DNA from: Amaurobius ferox
Lineage: Eukaryota > Arthropoda > Arachnida > Araneae > Amaurobiidae
NCBI GenBank assembly: GCA_951213105.1
Contig: OX578142.1
Location: 120,189,354 to 120,253,353, forward strand
Length of the DNA stretch: 64,000 nt
Direction of reading: 5' to 3'
The position numbers and the translations under genes were made by a program. The notes below the pieces were generated by a model. It was not told where the DNA came from and ran no database searches. It saw only the letters and a list, made by a program, of their open reading frames with translations. Of this stretch, positions 23,069 to 34,971 are shown piece after piece (the stretch's first letter is position 1; the number at the start of each line of letters is the position of its first letter).

Positions 23069-23282
23069 ATGAAACTCATCTATCCAATTAGAGTGCTTAA
23101 AATATCCTTCGAGACGAGGCTGAAGAGGAAAATAATTATGCTACTTTATAAACAAACCCCTAGAAATAATATGATTGGATGATATCAGTTGCGTTTGGGA
23201 CCTTTTTAAGCACAAGGGTTGTGATTAATGGGATAAATGTTTATATTTACTTTTGTTGTTCTAATTTTAAATTTATGTTGAA

Positions 23283-26200
23283 ATGATCTCACCCTATTAT
23301 AATTATGCTCGACCTATATTTATAACTCGAAACTTTAGAAAATGGATTAATACAATATTCAACAAGTATGAAATATAAAATTGTGTTCTTTAAAATACAA
23401 TTTTTACTTTGATATATCTTACTGAACTGCCCGCAAAACAATCAAAGTGAAACCTCATTTTTTTTACCTAAGTATAAAATCCGAAAAATTTGAGTTTGAA
23501 AATTGCTTTTGGAATTGTTTTTTACGAAACACTGATCTTCATAAAATAGTCCAAATAGCAATTTTAACAAATCATCTACTTTTTTTTGACGTCATTTTTC
23601 CGAGTTTTAGTTGTCTCCTATTTAATAAAATGCTAACATATAAAATTTACTACAGCAAATTTAAACTACGGATTTCTCAATTTGTGTAGTCGTAAGTGAA
23701 GTTTTTATTTATTTTAGAGAAGGAAATTGACAAAAATTATATGTAAAAATACGTATGTAAATACAAAATATGTTACCATCTGTTTTATTATGCAGACAAA
23801 TTGAAAAATTGATATCGTTCCATACTAATATATATATATATTTTATTCCAAAGTATTATAACTATGGAAAAGCAAAAATTTACAACTTTCGCATTTTAAC
23901 CGAATTACCTTTTGACTGTATTGCATTAATCCTTTCAGTATTATTCACTTATTGCAGATATATTACGGTTACGTATAACATAGAAAAGTTACAGCACACA
24001 AAATATAGCATAAAAGATATTTATGAAATATACAAATAACTCATGCATTTTTCCTCATCAAGATTAGCTTTTCAGAATTGAGGTGAGATAGGAATTTCAA
24101 GGCAGCACAGTAACACCAGACTCCATATGTAAAATGAGAGTATATAACCAAATTTACATGTTGACCATGTTAATCAAAAAACGTCTTTCAAACTTTATAC
24201 TGACTTGCTTTACCAATGATTTAGGACTATTCGGTTCATTTAGCAAATATATTAGTTTTGTTATAATTTAGTGGGTTTTTACACAATTTTTATATCAAAT
24301 GAATACAATTAAAATTAGCATTTATTACTGTAAAATGGCTTGATCTTTAAATCTCTGTCCTGTTTGCTAAAGCTGGCCGTATACCAAACCCAGCATATCT
24401 GATATAAGCAAAATCATGTTTAAAATTGTTTTTCAAACATGTTTAATCAATTAATACAATCACTCAATTAGCATAGTAATTTATAGTCCATTAGCATAGT
24501 AATTTATCAAAGAACATTTTGTATAGTATAACACTTTGAAGTAAGTGAAATTTAAGAAAACTTTCTTTAAAAAAAATCCATACCTAATGCCAAATGAATT
24601 GCAGTTATATGTTAGCTCAGAATTGCTAAACTGGTCATCTGTTCATTTTTTATTTGTCTATGTATGAAAGTTATGTAGTAGTATGAAAAAAAATTGAATT
24701 TACCACAAATCTATTGATTGTTCTGACTTATTTTTGCATATTATTTTCAATCAACCAAAAATACTTACCTGCTATAAGTGAGCTAAAGCCTTGTATGTAC
24801 GTACTGGCTGTTAAAATATTTTAAACTGGTTGTTAAATTCTGAGAAATGTTTGGAATCTATTTTAAAAATACTTACAAAGCAGCACACACATTGATATGG
24901 CGAATGTCATGTGACTTGATGCAACTAGTTACTGATATTTAGCAATTATATAATAATATAATTTTTAGGAAAATACTTTGTGCACTTATCAGATTAAAAT
25001 TCTATATTAAAATACTAGTTTAGCTCAAAAAATAGGTACATTTATGTGGTTTAAATAACATTTAAGAAATGAGCAAAATTTAGAGGCTTAGATATTATAT
25101 GTAAGTAGTTGGACAGCCCAGTGATTAAGACATGGGGATTGCAATGTTCAATTCATGGCTCTGCCCAAACTGTCCCTGTGTTCATATAAAGTATAGGTAC
25201 ATTAAATATGTCCAAATGTTCTTGCAAAAGATTAGAGGAAGAAGGGTACGGGCCCTGTGAAGGTCACCCCCTCCCGCCAGTTGAGATCTAAATTGAGCGG
25301 CTCTGTCCTGTCTATCCAAATAAATACCTTGCACCTTCATGTAGGTCAAATAGCCTGGGTCAAACGAAAAAAAAATTATTTTGTGTACAATGGGATGCGC
25401 AATTATGCAGTGCACACTTATGCAGCTTCAACTATAACATACAGACAATAATGACATAGATTAAAACTAATTATAAATAATGCATAAAATATGATATTTT
25501 TATACTTTGTTTATACTGTATTTCATCAAATTTTAGACTAACCCCATTGTCAATAGTTTAAAAATATTCATCTTAGAATTGATGTAATTTGACAAACAAA
25601 TTTCATAATATTTAAAGTAGAATATGCTTTTAAACAGAAAAAAATTGGGCTATACTTTTGCTTTAAGAATTATGGTACTTTCTGTTAATATTTATAAACA
25701 GTTTGTAATGCATTACTGGTATAGTATTCGTCTTATATATATGCTGCATCACTATCCATCCTGATTGGCAATTCCTCCTATCATAACTTTCTTTAAACAG
25801 ATTGTAAGATGCACCTTAATTTCTGCTATGTTAAAATTTACAAAAATCTTCATCTTGGTATAAATAAAATGGTGTACATATAAAAAAAATAATTTTTCAT
25901 AATAAAATTAATTTTTGGTTGATTTCAGAGTTGATTTTCAAAGAATCAAAGATGTTGGGGCTGATCGTGCTGCAGCTGAATGGCTCTTGAGGTGTGGTGC
26001 TTCTATAAAATATCAAAATAATAATCAGTGGATATCTGACTATAATAAACTTCTAGAAGTTAGCGACAATAAATATGCAATTGTGGAAATTGATGCTACG
26101 GAATCATGTATTATGCATATAGGCTTTCATTATTTAGGTTTGTTTGTATTTTATGATCTACTGTACTTCATAACTTTAAAGTTCTTATGAAAATGATTGA

Positions 26201-29200
26201 TCTAAAGTGTGTCCCCTAAATATAAAGTCACATGTTATTTGTGATCTAGATGAAAACATAAAATGCATGCAAGGTATATTTAGCATTATTATAATATAAT
26301 ATGTGAATCAGTAATAGCATGTGAATCATTGTTTAAACTTTATAAAGATATATACAGTAGAAGCCTAATATACCACAGATGCAGATATAACATGGTAAAC
26401 AGTAATCCCAGAAATAAAATCGTCATTACAAAGCAATCAGATATACCGTGGTTAAACTATAACACAGGTTGAAGTATGTCCCCTGACAACTACTTCGTAT
26501 CAGGCTTTTACTGTGTATTATAAAAGAAAAACTCTTGTCCCATAAATATAAATCCAAAATACTTAACATACGTAATGAAGATGTCTGTCCGTGTAGTCTG
26601 CAGTGGAAAACCTAAGCATTGTATAGCCATGAAATTTGAGAAGTAGGTACTTCAGTACCTGAGAAGGTGCATTTCTGTGTTATTTATTTTAAATTTCAAT
26701 TTAGATTTTATGTTTTAGCAAGATTTAGTTCCAATTTTGAGTGATATTCACTCAAATCTGTTCTTTAACAACCAAAAATGTATTATTATCACAGAGTTTC
26801 CATCTTAACACCCAGAAAGATTGAAAATTTTTCTTTCGAACAAACTTTGAATGGAATCCGTACAATTAAGGAATGAATTTCCATGAATCTTTAAAAAATA
26901 TACTTTTCATCTGTTTTAAATGTCCCTAATGTTTATATTTCCATATAAAAAACTAACTGACAATCAGTATTTATCATTTAACAGCACCTCCTTTAAATAT
27001 TACACACTACACCTTTCTGCGACAATTTCCCGGCCACACAGAAAGCTACCATAAGCCTATGGGTTGGTCGTGTGGTCTGGGTTTTCTACACTACACCTTT
27101 CTGGTAGGTCGGATGGTCTGAGTCTCAACAACAACACTGTTCCAAAGCCATCCATTCATTAATTATACATTTTTTAAGTGCTGCTAAAAATAATTTAATA
27201 ACTGCTAAAAAAAATTTCTCTCTGATGTCGATTCCCGAAGGAACGTTTCTGTTGTCCATTAAATACCATTGCATTTACTTAAAGCCCATGCATTATCACC
27301 CTTAAAAAAAGCATTTCCTTTTCAATTTTTTTATCTTGCTTAGTCACATGGAATCAGAATCATAATTAGGGGATGGGGTCATATCACTCCCGTTGTGTGC
27401 AATTTACAGTGTTATTTATATGAATAATTTTTTTTGTTATTTTTTAGATTAATAAATCCAATTTACCCCTATTTTAACTCCCAGGTACTACGAAGATACT
27501 TTGGTCTTTATAAAAATTATACCTATAGTTCTACAATGCATCAAGATTATGTAAATTGCACCTATGTAGTCACTTTATATATTTTTCCAGAAAGCCATCC
27601 CTATCATTTAGTTTTCAGCATTTAGCCCACTGCAAAAGTTTAACTTCATAACATGTTGTCAGTACAGCAGATTACTTTTTCCTTAACTAAGAATGTACAT
27701 AAATATTACTATAATTCAGATAATTGTAGATTTTGATGCAAGAAAATCTTCTGCTGATAATTACTCATTTTTCAAGCAAAACATGTTGATGTCATTACTG
27801 CTGCTTACAACAATTAAAATACATTTTTATCAAATAGAATTTTTGACTAGCCATCGAGATCTCCAAGTTTAAACTGCATGGATATTCAAAAAATTCATAT
27901 ATATTTTATAAGACACTGCACCTTAAATCGGCAATCCAACCGTTTATAAATCACAAAGCCCTTAAAATACATGTTGAAGACCCAGACCACACGACCAACC
28001 CTAAGGCTTATGGCAGCTTAATGTGTGGCCGGCCTTAAAATATATGTGTAACTGCATAACCTTAAAATACATGTTGTTGTTGAGACCCAGACCGTCTGAC
28101 CTACCAGAAAGGTGTAAGGTAACTTAAAATACATGTGTAACTGCAAACCCCTCTGATTTAGAATATAAGAAAATGAGCAGTGAACCCCCATAATATTACA
28201 TATGTCAAACACACTGACCCTGCTTTTCAATATATATTATAACAAAAGATAAAATTAATATATTTTGGGAGTATATTAAGTAAAATTGAATAACTCAAAT
28301 TTTCAACAACAGTACCTATATATATATTTTAACTCATGCTTGGAGAATTGTTTTCTGTCAGTAAAACGTGATAAATTCAAAGAATTCACCCTCAAGCCTT
28401 TTCCAACTCTTTAATGTACTTCAGTTTGGAAAATATGATCTGTAACTTGCAAAAGTCATATTCTGTATATATTTTTCAGTTATATATTTTATAAAATTAG
28501 TCCATATGTCCAATTTAATAATCTGATAATTCAATATTTTCATTGTTATTGGAATAAAATCTTCATGAAAAAAAAACAATAATTAGCTCTTGAGCAAAAA
28601 TGGACATATATGTAGCAAAAATATGCAAAATGTTTCTTAAAATTTTCCATCATGAACAATATAAACCAATGCAAGAGAAATTATGCAATGACTTTGCTTA
28701 TAAAATGAAGCTTTGGCCTTGTTTTAAGAAGTACAAAGTTTGTACAGCTCTAGACCAACAATTTATGTCTTCCCATTCCATATCCACAGATTAATGGGAA
28801 AACATTTGCTTGTGTTTACCACACCAGAAAGTCTGCGAGAGAGTATGACAGTCTTTCATTCGCCTGTGTCAACTGTGCAATGACACCCTCAGATACCACT
28901 TTGAGTAGCTACTTTGAGTCTTTCTCAGATTCAAATGGACATGCGAAACTTCTAAATTAGTTAAGTCTCTTCTTTTTTCCACTGTTGAAAGATCAATGTG
29001 GATATTTAACTTTACTCTTCTCTGGCACTATGAGTGGAATGCGACCCTAGGTTTCATTGCAAATATTGTTCGTCTTGATATGTACTATCACCCCTATTTT
29101 TTGGTTGAAACAGTTTACAATCACCCTGTGTTTCTTCAAGCTATATAAGAAAGAACTACTTCTCAAATCCTTAAAACTTGTTCAGTAATTTTCTTAATAT

Positions 29201-31168
29201 ATTCTTCTGTGATGAGAGTATTATTCAATTAAAATTAGTATTAAAATAAAATATATTTAGAATTTGGATATTTATATGTTTATAATATTATATTTTGCTA
29301 AATTTATAAAATGTTTTTTTAGAAAATTTGAAGTCCCTAAACAGTATAAAATTTAAGAAATGCATCTACTTGGAAGATAAATGTATACACCAGCTCTCGG
29401 TCATTAAAATACCATTGCAGCATCTTGAAGTAATTAGTTGCGGTAATATTTCAGATGAAGGTGTTCTTGCAATTTCAAAGTTAAAGTAAGTAAAATGCTC
29501 TTCTGGTAAATTCAGTATTGTCATATTATATCCCAATTTTCTTAAGTTGTCATAAGGAACTGAACAACATTTAATATTTTCAAGCAATTTGTAGACTTCT
29601 GATATTTGGAGTTTTGGTAGTCTGCTATGCTATTTCCTATATCATAAATCATATCAAAATGACAGTTTTACTGTTTTACTGATTGATATACTATTATACT
29701 ACTGCAGTGAGTGCTTAGTATGAATTCATGAGCTGTTACACTCTGCCCTTCTTGAAGGCTGCATGTATGGAAAAGGTAATCTGCACTATATAAGTTTAAC
29801 AGGGATTTAGATGTGTTTAACTTGTACTTTTTTTTATCAGTATAGCAATATTTCATGCCCTTTATCCCGACCCCCAGGTAATCACATATAAACTTTAGTA
29901 AAAAAAACTGTTAAAGCATGACAAGCAGACATGATTGTACAAAAATGCATACCTTTAAGAATTTATTGTGTTTTATTCAAAGAAATATCTTTAGAATGGT
30001 TCATTAGGAAATCATCTTAACTCATGAAAGAATTATTTATACTAGAGTAATACCTACACTCCTTACTCAATATTTAAAAATAAATTTACTTATCACTATT
30101 TTATGTTATTCAAACAATGTCAATCTATCTATTCATGTTCAAATACAATTTTCAAGCAATGCTAATTTTTGGCTACTTTTGCTTGTCACAGCCAGGGAAA
30201 AATTTTCGGTTTTGCGTACCAGAATTTTCCTTACATATATACAGAGTACAGGCAAAATAAGTACCTAGACCCAACTAGAAATTTCAAATATTGCAGAAGT
30301 GTCATAAAAGAAAAAATAACAACTATGCCATAAACTACGCAGTAAATAAGGCACTAGTTAGAAGCACCCCTTAGTGAAATGGTAACAATGACTGTTTATT
30401 TAAGCATATAATGAACTAATTATTAGGCATATAATGAGATAATTTTCTTTTAATGTAATATCGTATTCTAAAACAATTAATGAATTTGAAGTTAATACTG
30501 TCTTTGATTTTATATAAACAGAGTTTACACAGCAAAAGCATAGTACAATCTTCGAAACTTCTTAATTCTACAAGTAAATATGCTATAAACAATAACTCAC
30601 AATCTTGATTTTTGAAAGGCTTCTTTTTTAGGAAAGTATCTTTCACCATGCATTTATAGCCAAATAGTTAATACTCAGGTCTAGAGGCAATAGGTAATGG
30701 ATTTTATTCACTGGAATAAGAGAAGAGGACTGAATATATCTTTAGATGATATAATGGTTAGAAATTCTCTTTGAATAGAAAGTCCTAATAAATTCAGCCT
30801 TGAAGTGTGCAAAACTTCCGTGAAAGGTCATCAAAAACATTTCTTTAATATATATATTCACTATAGATTAAAGAATTGTAAACATTGATATTGAAATACA
30901 GTAAAGAAATGTTAATCAATCAGGCTAATATTTTTATATACTTGACACTTAAACTGTGAATTGCTTTGGGTTATGGTCATAGGTATTGTTCAACATCTGT
31001 TTTTAATGGAAATTTAAATTTACCAATTATCCTATCATTATTTTTAGACTTTTGAAGACACTACACTTGGATGACCTTCCTGAAGTGAAGAATTGGGGAC
31101 AATGTATTTCAATGCTTAAACAAAATATTCCTCATTGTAAAATTGATTTCCCAACAGTAATAAAGTAG
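23283..31168 (+). CDS. DMAC2L: DMAC2L / ATP synthase subunit s (coupling factor B), four coding exons
   Basis: A mitochondrial matrix-side protein with a leucine-rich-repeat-like fold, known in mammals as ATP5S/factor B and linked to ATP synthase function. Coding exons: 23283-23365, 25929-26137, 29323-29485 and 31048-31168, all with GT-AG introns (donors GTATGA, GTTTGT, GTAAGT; phases 2, 1, 2). The joined length is 576 nt, 191 aa. Exon 1 gives a presequence-like start ending RNFRKWINTIFNK (the human counterpart has WGWLNAVFNKVDYD) and has an in-frame stop upstream. Exon 2 holds the family signature DVGADRAAAEWLLRCGA, then EIDATESCIMHIGF. Exon 3 has CIYLEDKCIHQLS and LEVISCGNISDEG; exon 4 has LHLDDLPEVKNWGQ and ends FPTVIK. 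No lesion was seen. AATAAA occurs at 31170-31175 and 31250-31255. Confidence 0.95.
23366..25928 (+). other. DMAC2L intron 1
   Basis: AT-rich intron containing one SINE copy (25106-25370). The reading frames at 23447-23689 and 23770-24039 are AT-driven and match no family. The acceptor TTGATTTCAG precedes exon 2. Confidence 0.85.
25106..25370 (+). mobile_element. tRNA-derived SINE, second copy
   Basis: Same family as 3687-3965. It shares the head (GGACAGCCCAGTGATTAAG, TTCAATTCATGGCTCTGCCC), the body (CAAACTGTCCC, CATTAAATATG, TACGGGCCCTGTGAA) and the 3' end (ACCTTGCACCTTCATGTAGG). The pol III boxes have decayed. It ends near an A-run at 25370. Confidence 0.75.
26355..26513. mobile_element. 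Tigger-type MITE in DMAC2L intron 2
   Basis: 159 bp with termini CAGTAGAAGCCTAATATACC and the reverse complement of GGTATCAGGCTTTTACTG-like sequence (right end ...CGTATCAGGCTTTTACTG). TA lies at the left boundary; the right TA is mutated to TG. Subterminal ATATACC/GGTTA motifs are typical of Tigger derivatives. No coding capacity. Confidence 0.7.
27004..27134 (+). mobile_element. Mini-retroposon A inserted into mini-retroposon B
   Basis: A type A copy (27020-27087, core CCGGCCACAC ... GTGTGGTCTGGG) is flanked by the 16-bp duplication ACACTACACCTTTCTG (27004-27019 and 27088-27103). That duplicated target is itself the middle of a type B copy, which continues GTAGGTCGGATGGTCTGAG to CTCAACAACAACA at 27134. 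Type A therefore landed in type B, giving a relative age for the two. Confidence 0.75.
27960..28047 (-). mobile_element. 58-bp mini-retroposon (type A) with 15-bp target duplication
   Basis: Insert 27975-28032 is flanked by CCTTAAAATACATGT (27960-27974) and CCTTAAAATATATGT (28033-28047). Read on the - strand it begins CCGGCCACAC and ends CGTGTGGTCTGGGTCTTCA. The ends form a ten-pair hairpin with one G-U pair and one bulged T. It lies in DMAC2L intron 2. Confidence 0.85.
28061..28136 (-). mobile_element. 48-bp mini-retroposon (type B) in the same target motif
   Basis: Insert 28075-28122 is flanked by perfect 14-bp repeats CTTAAAATACATGT (28061-28074 and 28123-28136), the same target word used by the type A copy 86 bp upstream. 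On the - strand it reads TTACCTTACACCTTTCTGGT and ends GGTCTGGGTCTCAACAACA. It matches the 3' end of the longer tRNA SINE at 3687-3965. Confidence 0.85.
29486..31047 (+). other. DMAC2L intron 3
   Basis: AT-rich intron with no recognised repeat or gene. Donor GTAAGTA, acceptor TATTTTTAG. Confidence 0.85.
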
Positions 31169-31648
31169 TAATAAATTATTGCATTTTTTATCTGATTTCA
31201 ATTTATCATTATATATTTTATTAAGAGTGTATAATTATTGTGTACCAAGAATAAAGTACATAATAACATAAGATTTCTAAAATACACAATAGCATTAACA
31301 AGAATGCCAACTTAAAACAAGGAAACTGATAAAAAAAAATATGATTCATCATATTTCTAAAACTCAGTACTAGATCAGAAATAATTTGGAGCAATTACAT
31401 TATTGCATTTTCTGCTCTAACGTGGCCTCACAATGGCTTTACATATTCACCCTATCATTAATGTAGATAAGCTTAGACGGCTTATTGGATGATATGCCTC
31501 CCCATTTACATTGCTGCACAAAACATAGTGAGATTCACAAATGGGTTTTGCTATTATAGAGAATAATGATGTCACTCAAGTAAATCATAGTACCATGCTA
31601 GAGTTAAAACTTTTAAAATACAGAAACACAAAAAAAACAATATTTTAT
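31169..31648 (+). other. 3' flank of DMAC2L
   Basis: AATAAA hexamers at 31170-31175 and 31250-31255 are candidate polyadenylation signals for DMAC2L. The rest is AT-rich without a recognised feature. Confidence 0.5.
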
Positions 31649-31734
31649 GCTTTATATCTTGTTGAAGGCCCAGACCACACGACCAACCCAGGGGTTTATG
31701 GTAACAAATTGTGTGGCCGGGCTTTATATCTTGT
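31649..31734 (-). mobile_element. 58-bp mini-retroposon (type A) with perfect 14-bp target duplication
   Basis: Insert 31663-31720 lies between identical GCTTTATATCTTGT copies (31649-31662 and 31721-31734). The - strand reads CCGGCCACACAATTTG ... GTTGGTCGTGTGGTCTGG and ends GGCCTTCA. A perfect duplication suggests a recent insertion. Confidence 0.9.
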
Positions 31735-32288
31735 GTCATTGTTTATTTTAATTATCTTCTGTTATTTCCATACATCCAATACTAGCTTTAACATTTTACA
31801 CAAATATTAATGTACTTCATGAATTTCATATTCCCATATGGCCAACTCATATTAAATTTCAGTTTATCATATTATACTGAATTGCTCTTTATAAAGTGCA
31901 TATATATATATATATAATATAAATAAATAGTAACAATGAAAACGTTTGAAAAAGGAGATAAAACTGAAAAGTACCACCAATTGACCTGGGGGAAGTTGTG
32001 ATCCCCACTCTCCTGTTAAGCATGCTTAATGCCATGGCAACACTCCCGGTAGCCGGTACTTTCTTGTGAATGGCCTTCAAACCAACAACATACACCACAA
32101 AAAGACAAAAGTAACATGGAATATTTATTTGGAAACAATAACCAATTTGGTCAAGCCCTTGATCAAGCCACTAGGAAACACCATACTTCTATGTCACTAT
32201 CTTGACACTAAACTCTGAATCTCTATACCACTTCAACTTGAAAACTGGATCACTCATATTTCCACAATAAACTATATATATACACACA
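31735..32288. other. Gene-free, with TA microsatellite
   Basis: (TA)n runs lie near 31900-31915 and 32275-32282. A short repeat-like, GC-richer block occurs at 31975-32085 (CTCCTGTTAAGCATGCTTAA, GGTAGCCGGTACTTTC). No gene was recognised. Confidence 0.45.
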
Positions 32289-33781
32289 CACTCATATCCA
32301 AAAGAAGCATAGTTGCTGTTTATGTGAAAATTTCAGGAAATATACATCCGAATGGAAGGAACCACCACAGTATGTGGATGTAATAGGGTTATAGAAGAAG
32401 AAAACAATGCAAAACAAAGATAATAACAACTTTTATTATCCAAAAAAAAGGGTTGAAAAACAAAGGGTCACAAGACAAGTGTCAACCTCAGTGAAACAGA
32501 TTGATTAAAACAATGTGATGCTGCAGTTTAATACGGCGTGTGGGAACCTCGGGTAGCCATGCATGCTGCACAATAAGGGGTTGGATGAGTTGTATGTTCA
32601 AAGAGTTCCAAGTCTCACAGAGAGCAGTTTTTAATCCCTGAACGGATCTTGGTGGATAGCATAGGGCTGCAAGATGTCTCCTGAGCATATCCCACACATG
32701 CTCTATTGGATTCAGATCAGGAGAGTTGGCAGGTCACTGCATGTGCTGGATATCTGCAGTTTGAAGGAAGTCACCGACCAAGGCCACATGGTGAGGAGTC
32801 ATGTTATAATCCATGAATATGAAATCAGGACCAGCCACACCTCAAAACAATCGAACGGTAGGCTCAAGGACTTTGTTTCTGTATCTTTGACCGGTAACCA
32901 ACACCATGTCAAAGATGTGGAGGTCTGTGCGGCCATCCATCATAATGCCTGCCCAGACCATGACTCCCCCAAACTGAATATGATGTCTTTCCGTGATGTT
33001 TTCCAGGTGAAAACACATTCCACATTCTCTCCAGATCATGGTACGACAAAAATCAGTATGCAGGCTAAACCTGGACTCGTCACTGAACATGACATTGCCC
33101 CACTGTTGTCCACTCCACTGCCGATGTTCCAAACTCCACTACAAATGTGTTTCTGTGCAGACATCAGGGGATGCAAACTGCTAGTCGTCTGGCATAAAGG
33201 CCAGTATGTCTGAGTCTCCTGTAAACAGTTTGTCTCGAAACAGTGACTCCTGTAGCGGCTGTCAGAACTGAACCCAGTTGTCTGGCAGAACGGTTCCTCT
33301 GATGTTGTGCAGTTATCACCAAATATCAGTCTTGCCAAGTTATCCTTGACCGACCTAGTACTGGTAATCGGATAACATCTCCAGTGGTTTGGAACCTCTG
33401 CCACCGTCTGGCAATCACACACAGAGGCACATTCAGAATTCGAGATGCTTCAGTTTGGGATCGACCGTATTCCAGCATTCCAATAATTCGTCCCTTCAAA
33501 AACATGTCCTGTTGGCATCTTTATGACATCTTTCGTCTTTTTTTATTGTTAACAATGCTCCGTACCACAGCAATTGCGAAATTCTGCCTCAACTGGCTAT
33601 GCTGCTCGAGGCCGTTTTATACTCTTTGCGACGTGTGTTGGTGCTTTGCGCATGTTCACGTCGAGTGAACTGTTTTGCATATGCACAATGATTTTCCACA
33701 ACTGATTGTGAACCATTGTACCCATATTAACTCTGAATTTTTCCCATTTTACGAATTATGCTTAACTTTTGGACATAAGTG
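32289..33781 (-). mobile_element. Tc1-like element
   Basis: The ends are CACTCATATCCAAAAG (32289) and, reverse-complemented, CACTTATGTCCAAAAG (ending 33781). TA follows on the right; the left flank has drifted to CA within a TA/CA microsatellite. Length is 1493 bp, normal for Tc1 elements. It carries one degenerate transposase on the - strand. Confidence 0.9.
32500..33430 (-). pseudogene. Tc1-like transposase relic
   Basis: The DDE transposase is recognisable from WGNVMFSDESRFSLH (first catalytic D), GGVMVWAGIMMDGRTDLH, then TPHHVALVGDFLQ (second D region, eroded) and NPIEHVWDMLRRHLA (third acidic residue) near 32690. The C-terminus reads LCETWNSLNIQLIQPLI. The N-terminal helix-turn-helix region (33140-33500) is shifted between frames. 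Several frame breaks make it inactive. Confidence 0.88.
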
Positions 33782-33955
33782 TATATATATATAATAATAA
33801 TAATAATTATATGAAATTCAAAGGATACATTAGAGATAAGTTGTAACTCATTTAACAATAAATTAAAATATAAGATAGCTACCTATAAAGATGTAAAAAA
33901 GATTCATCAATCAAGGGGAGAATGAAAAGCAAATATCCAGACATCAAGCTATATG

Positions 33956-34864
33956 CAGGGTGTCCCAAAAACATTGGCCGCGCCTTTTATTCCTTAAATA
34001 TTGATCTTAGACATATATAATAAATTACAAAATTGCGTAAAAATAGGTACAGAATTTTATGAAATCGATTAAAATTTTCAAGGGAATTAAATTTTAAGAA
34101 ATACAAAATTTTAATTTTTATACGGCCCCCGTACAAAAACAATTCCAATGAGTAAAATGTACCCCATACACTAATAAGGTGATGTATAAAATTTCAGAAT
34201 TTTATCATAAAAAGTCCCAGAGATATGAAAAGACAAACCTGCTGACTTAAACCACTTTTCGATGCATCGACATGGGTTCTCAGATGGGAAAATCATGTCC
34301 GCAGATTGCATTTCAGGGGTCATACACAAATTACGAAAGAAAACAATGATTACATAAATAAATAATAATTTTGCCTTTTTTGGTACAAAAGTATCTACAC
34401 TGTGTAGAAATAATAACTTTACACAAAGATTACAAAGCTTGTTCAAAATGTTTTCCATCCATGCCAAAGATCCATTAAAGATAGAAGACATATGTTATTT
34501 ACCTATGATGCATTTCTGTGTTGTGTCATTTGCTATCTTGCTGTAAATATTTAGATTTTAATTTGTCATTAATCCCTCACCAACTTTGTTTAAACATATC
34601 TCTGGAACTTTTTATGATAAAATGCTGAAATTTTGTACATCAACTTATTAATGTATGAGGTACATTTTACTCATTGGAAATGTTTTTGTATGGGGGCCGT
34701 ATAAAAATTTTATTTTGTATTTCTTCACATTTAATCCCCTGAAAATTTTTATCAATTTCATAAAATTCTGTATCTTTTTTTAAGCAACTTTGTAATTTAT
34801 TATATATGTCTAAGATCACTATTTTAGGAATAAAAGCCAAGGTTAATGTTTTTGGGACACCCTG
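33956..34864. mobile_element. Long-palindrome mariner-type MITE, copy 1
   Basis: 909 bp beginning CAGGGTGTCCCAAAAACATT and ending in the inverted form TTTTTGGGACACCCTG. The two halves are inverted repeats of each other: ATACGGCCCCCGTACAAAA (34120) pairs with a GGGGGCCGTAT block near 34690, and TTAGACATATATAATAAATT (34008) with its complement near 34800. TA flanks the right end. A sister copy lies at 53744-54656. It has no transposase; frames inside merely cross the arms. Confidence 0.9.
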
Positions 34865-34941
34865 TATATATATATGTGTGTGTGTATATATATGTATATA
34901 TATATATTATATATATGTAGATATATATGTATGTGTATATA
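34865..34941. repeat. TA/TG microsatellite between two TA-target elements
   Basis: Simple (TA)n/(TG)n sequence of about 77 bp separates the MITE ending at 34864 from the next element starting at 34942. Confidence 0.9.
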
Positions 34942-34971
34942 CAGGGTATCCCAAACAAATTGAAACATACT

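Larger units (their letters stand above)
26138..29322 (+). other. DMAC2L intron 2
   Basis: Contains a Tigger MITE (26355-26513) and four mini-retroposons (27020-27134, 27975-28032, 28075-28122). The short frame at 28600-28794 has no recognisable family. The donor is GTTTGT at 26138 and the acceptor is a T-run plus AG at 29321-29322. Confidence 0.85.

Noticed and set aside
31541..31810. 89-codon + strand frame downstream of DMAC2L
   Set aside because: It is formed across a 58-bp mini-retroposon and its target duplications.
34171..34491. 106-codon - strand frame
   Set aside because: It spans the centre of a palindromic MITE and has no protein-like features.
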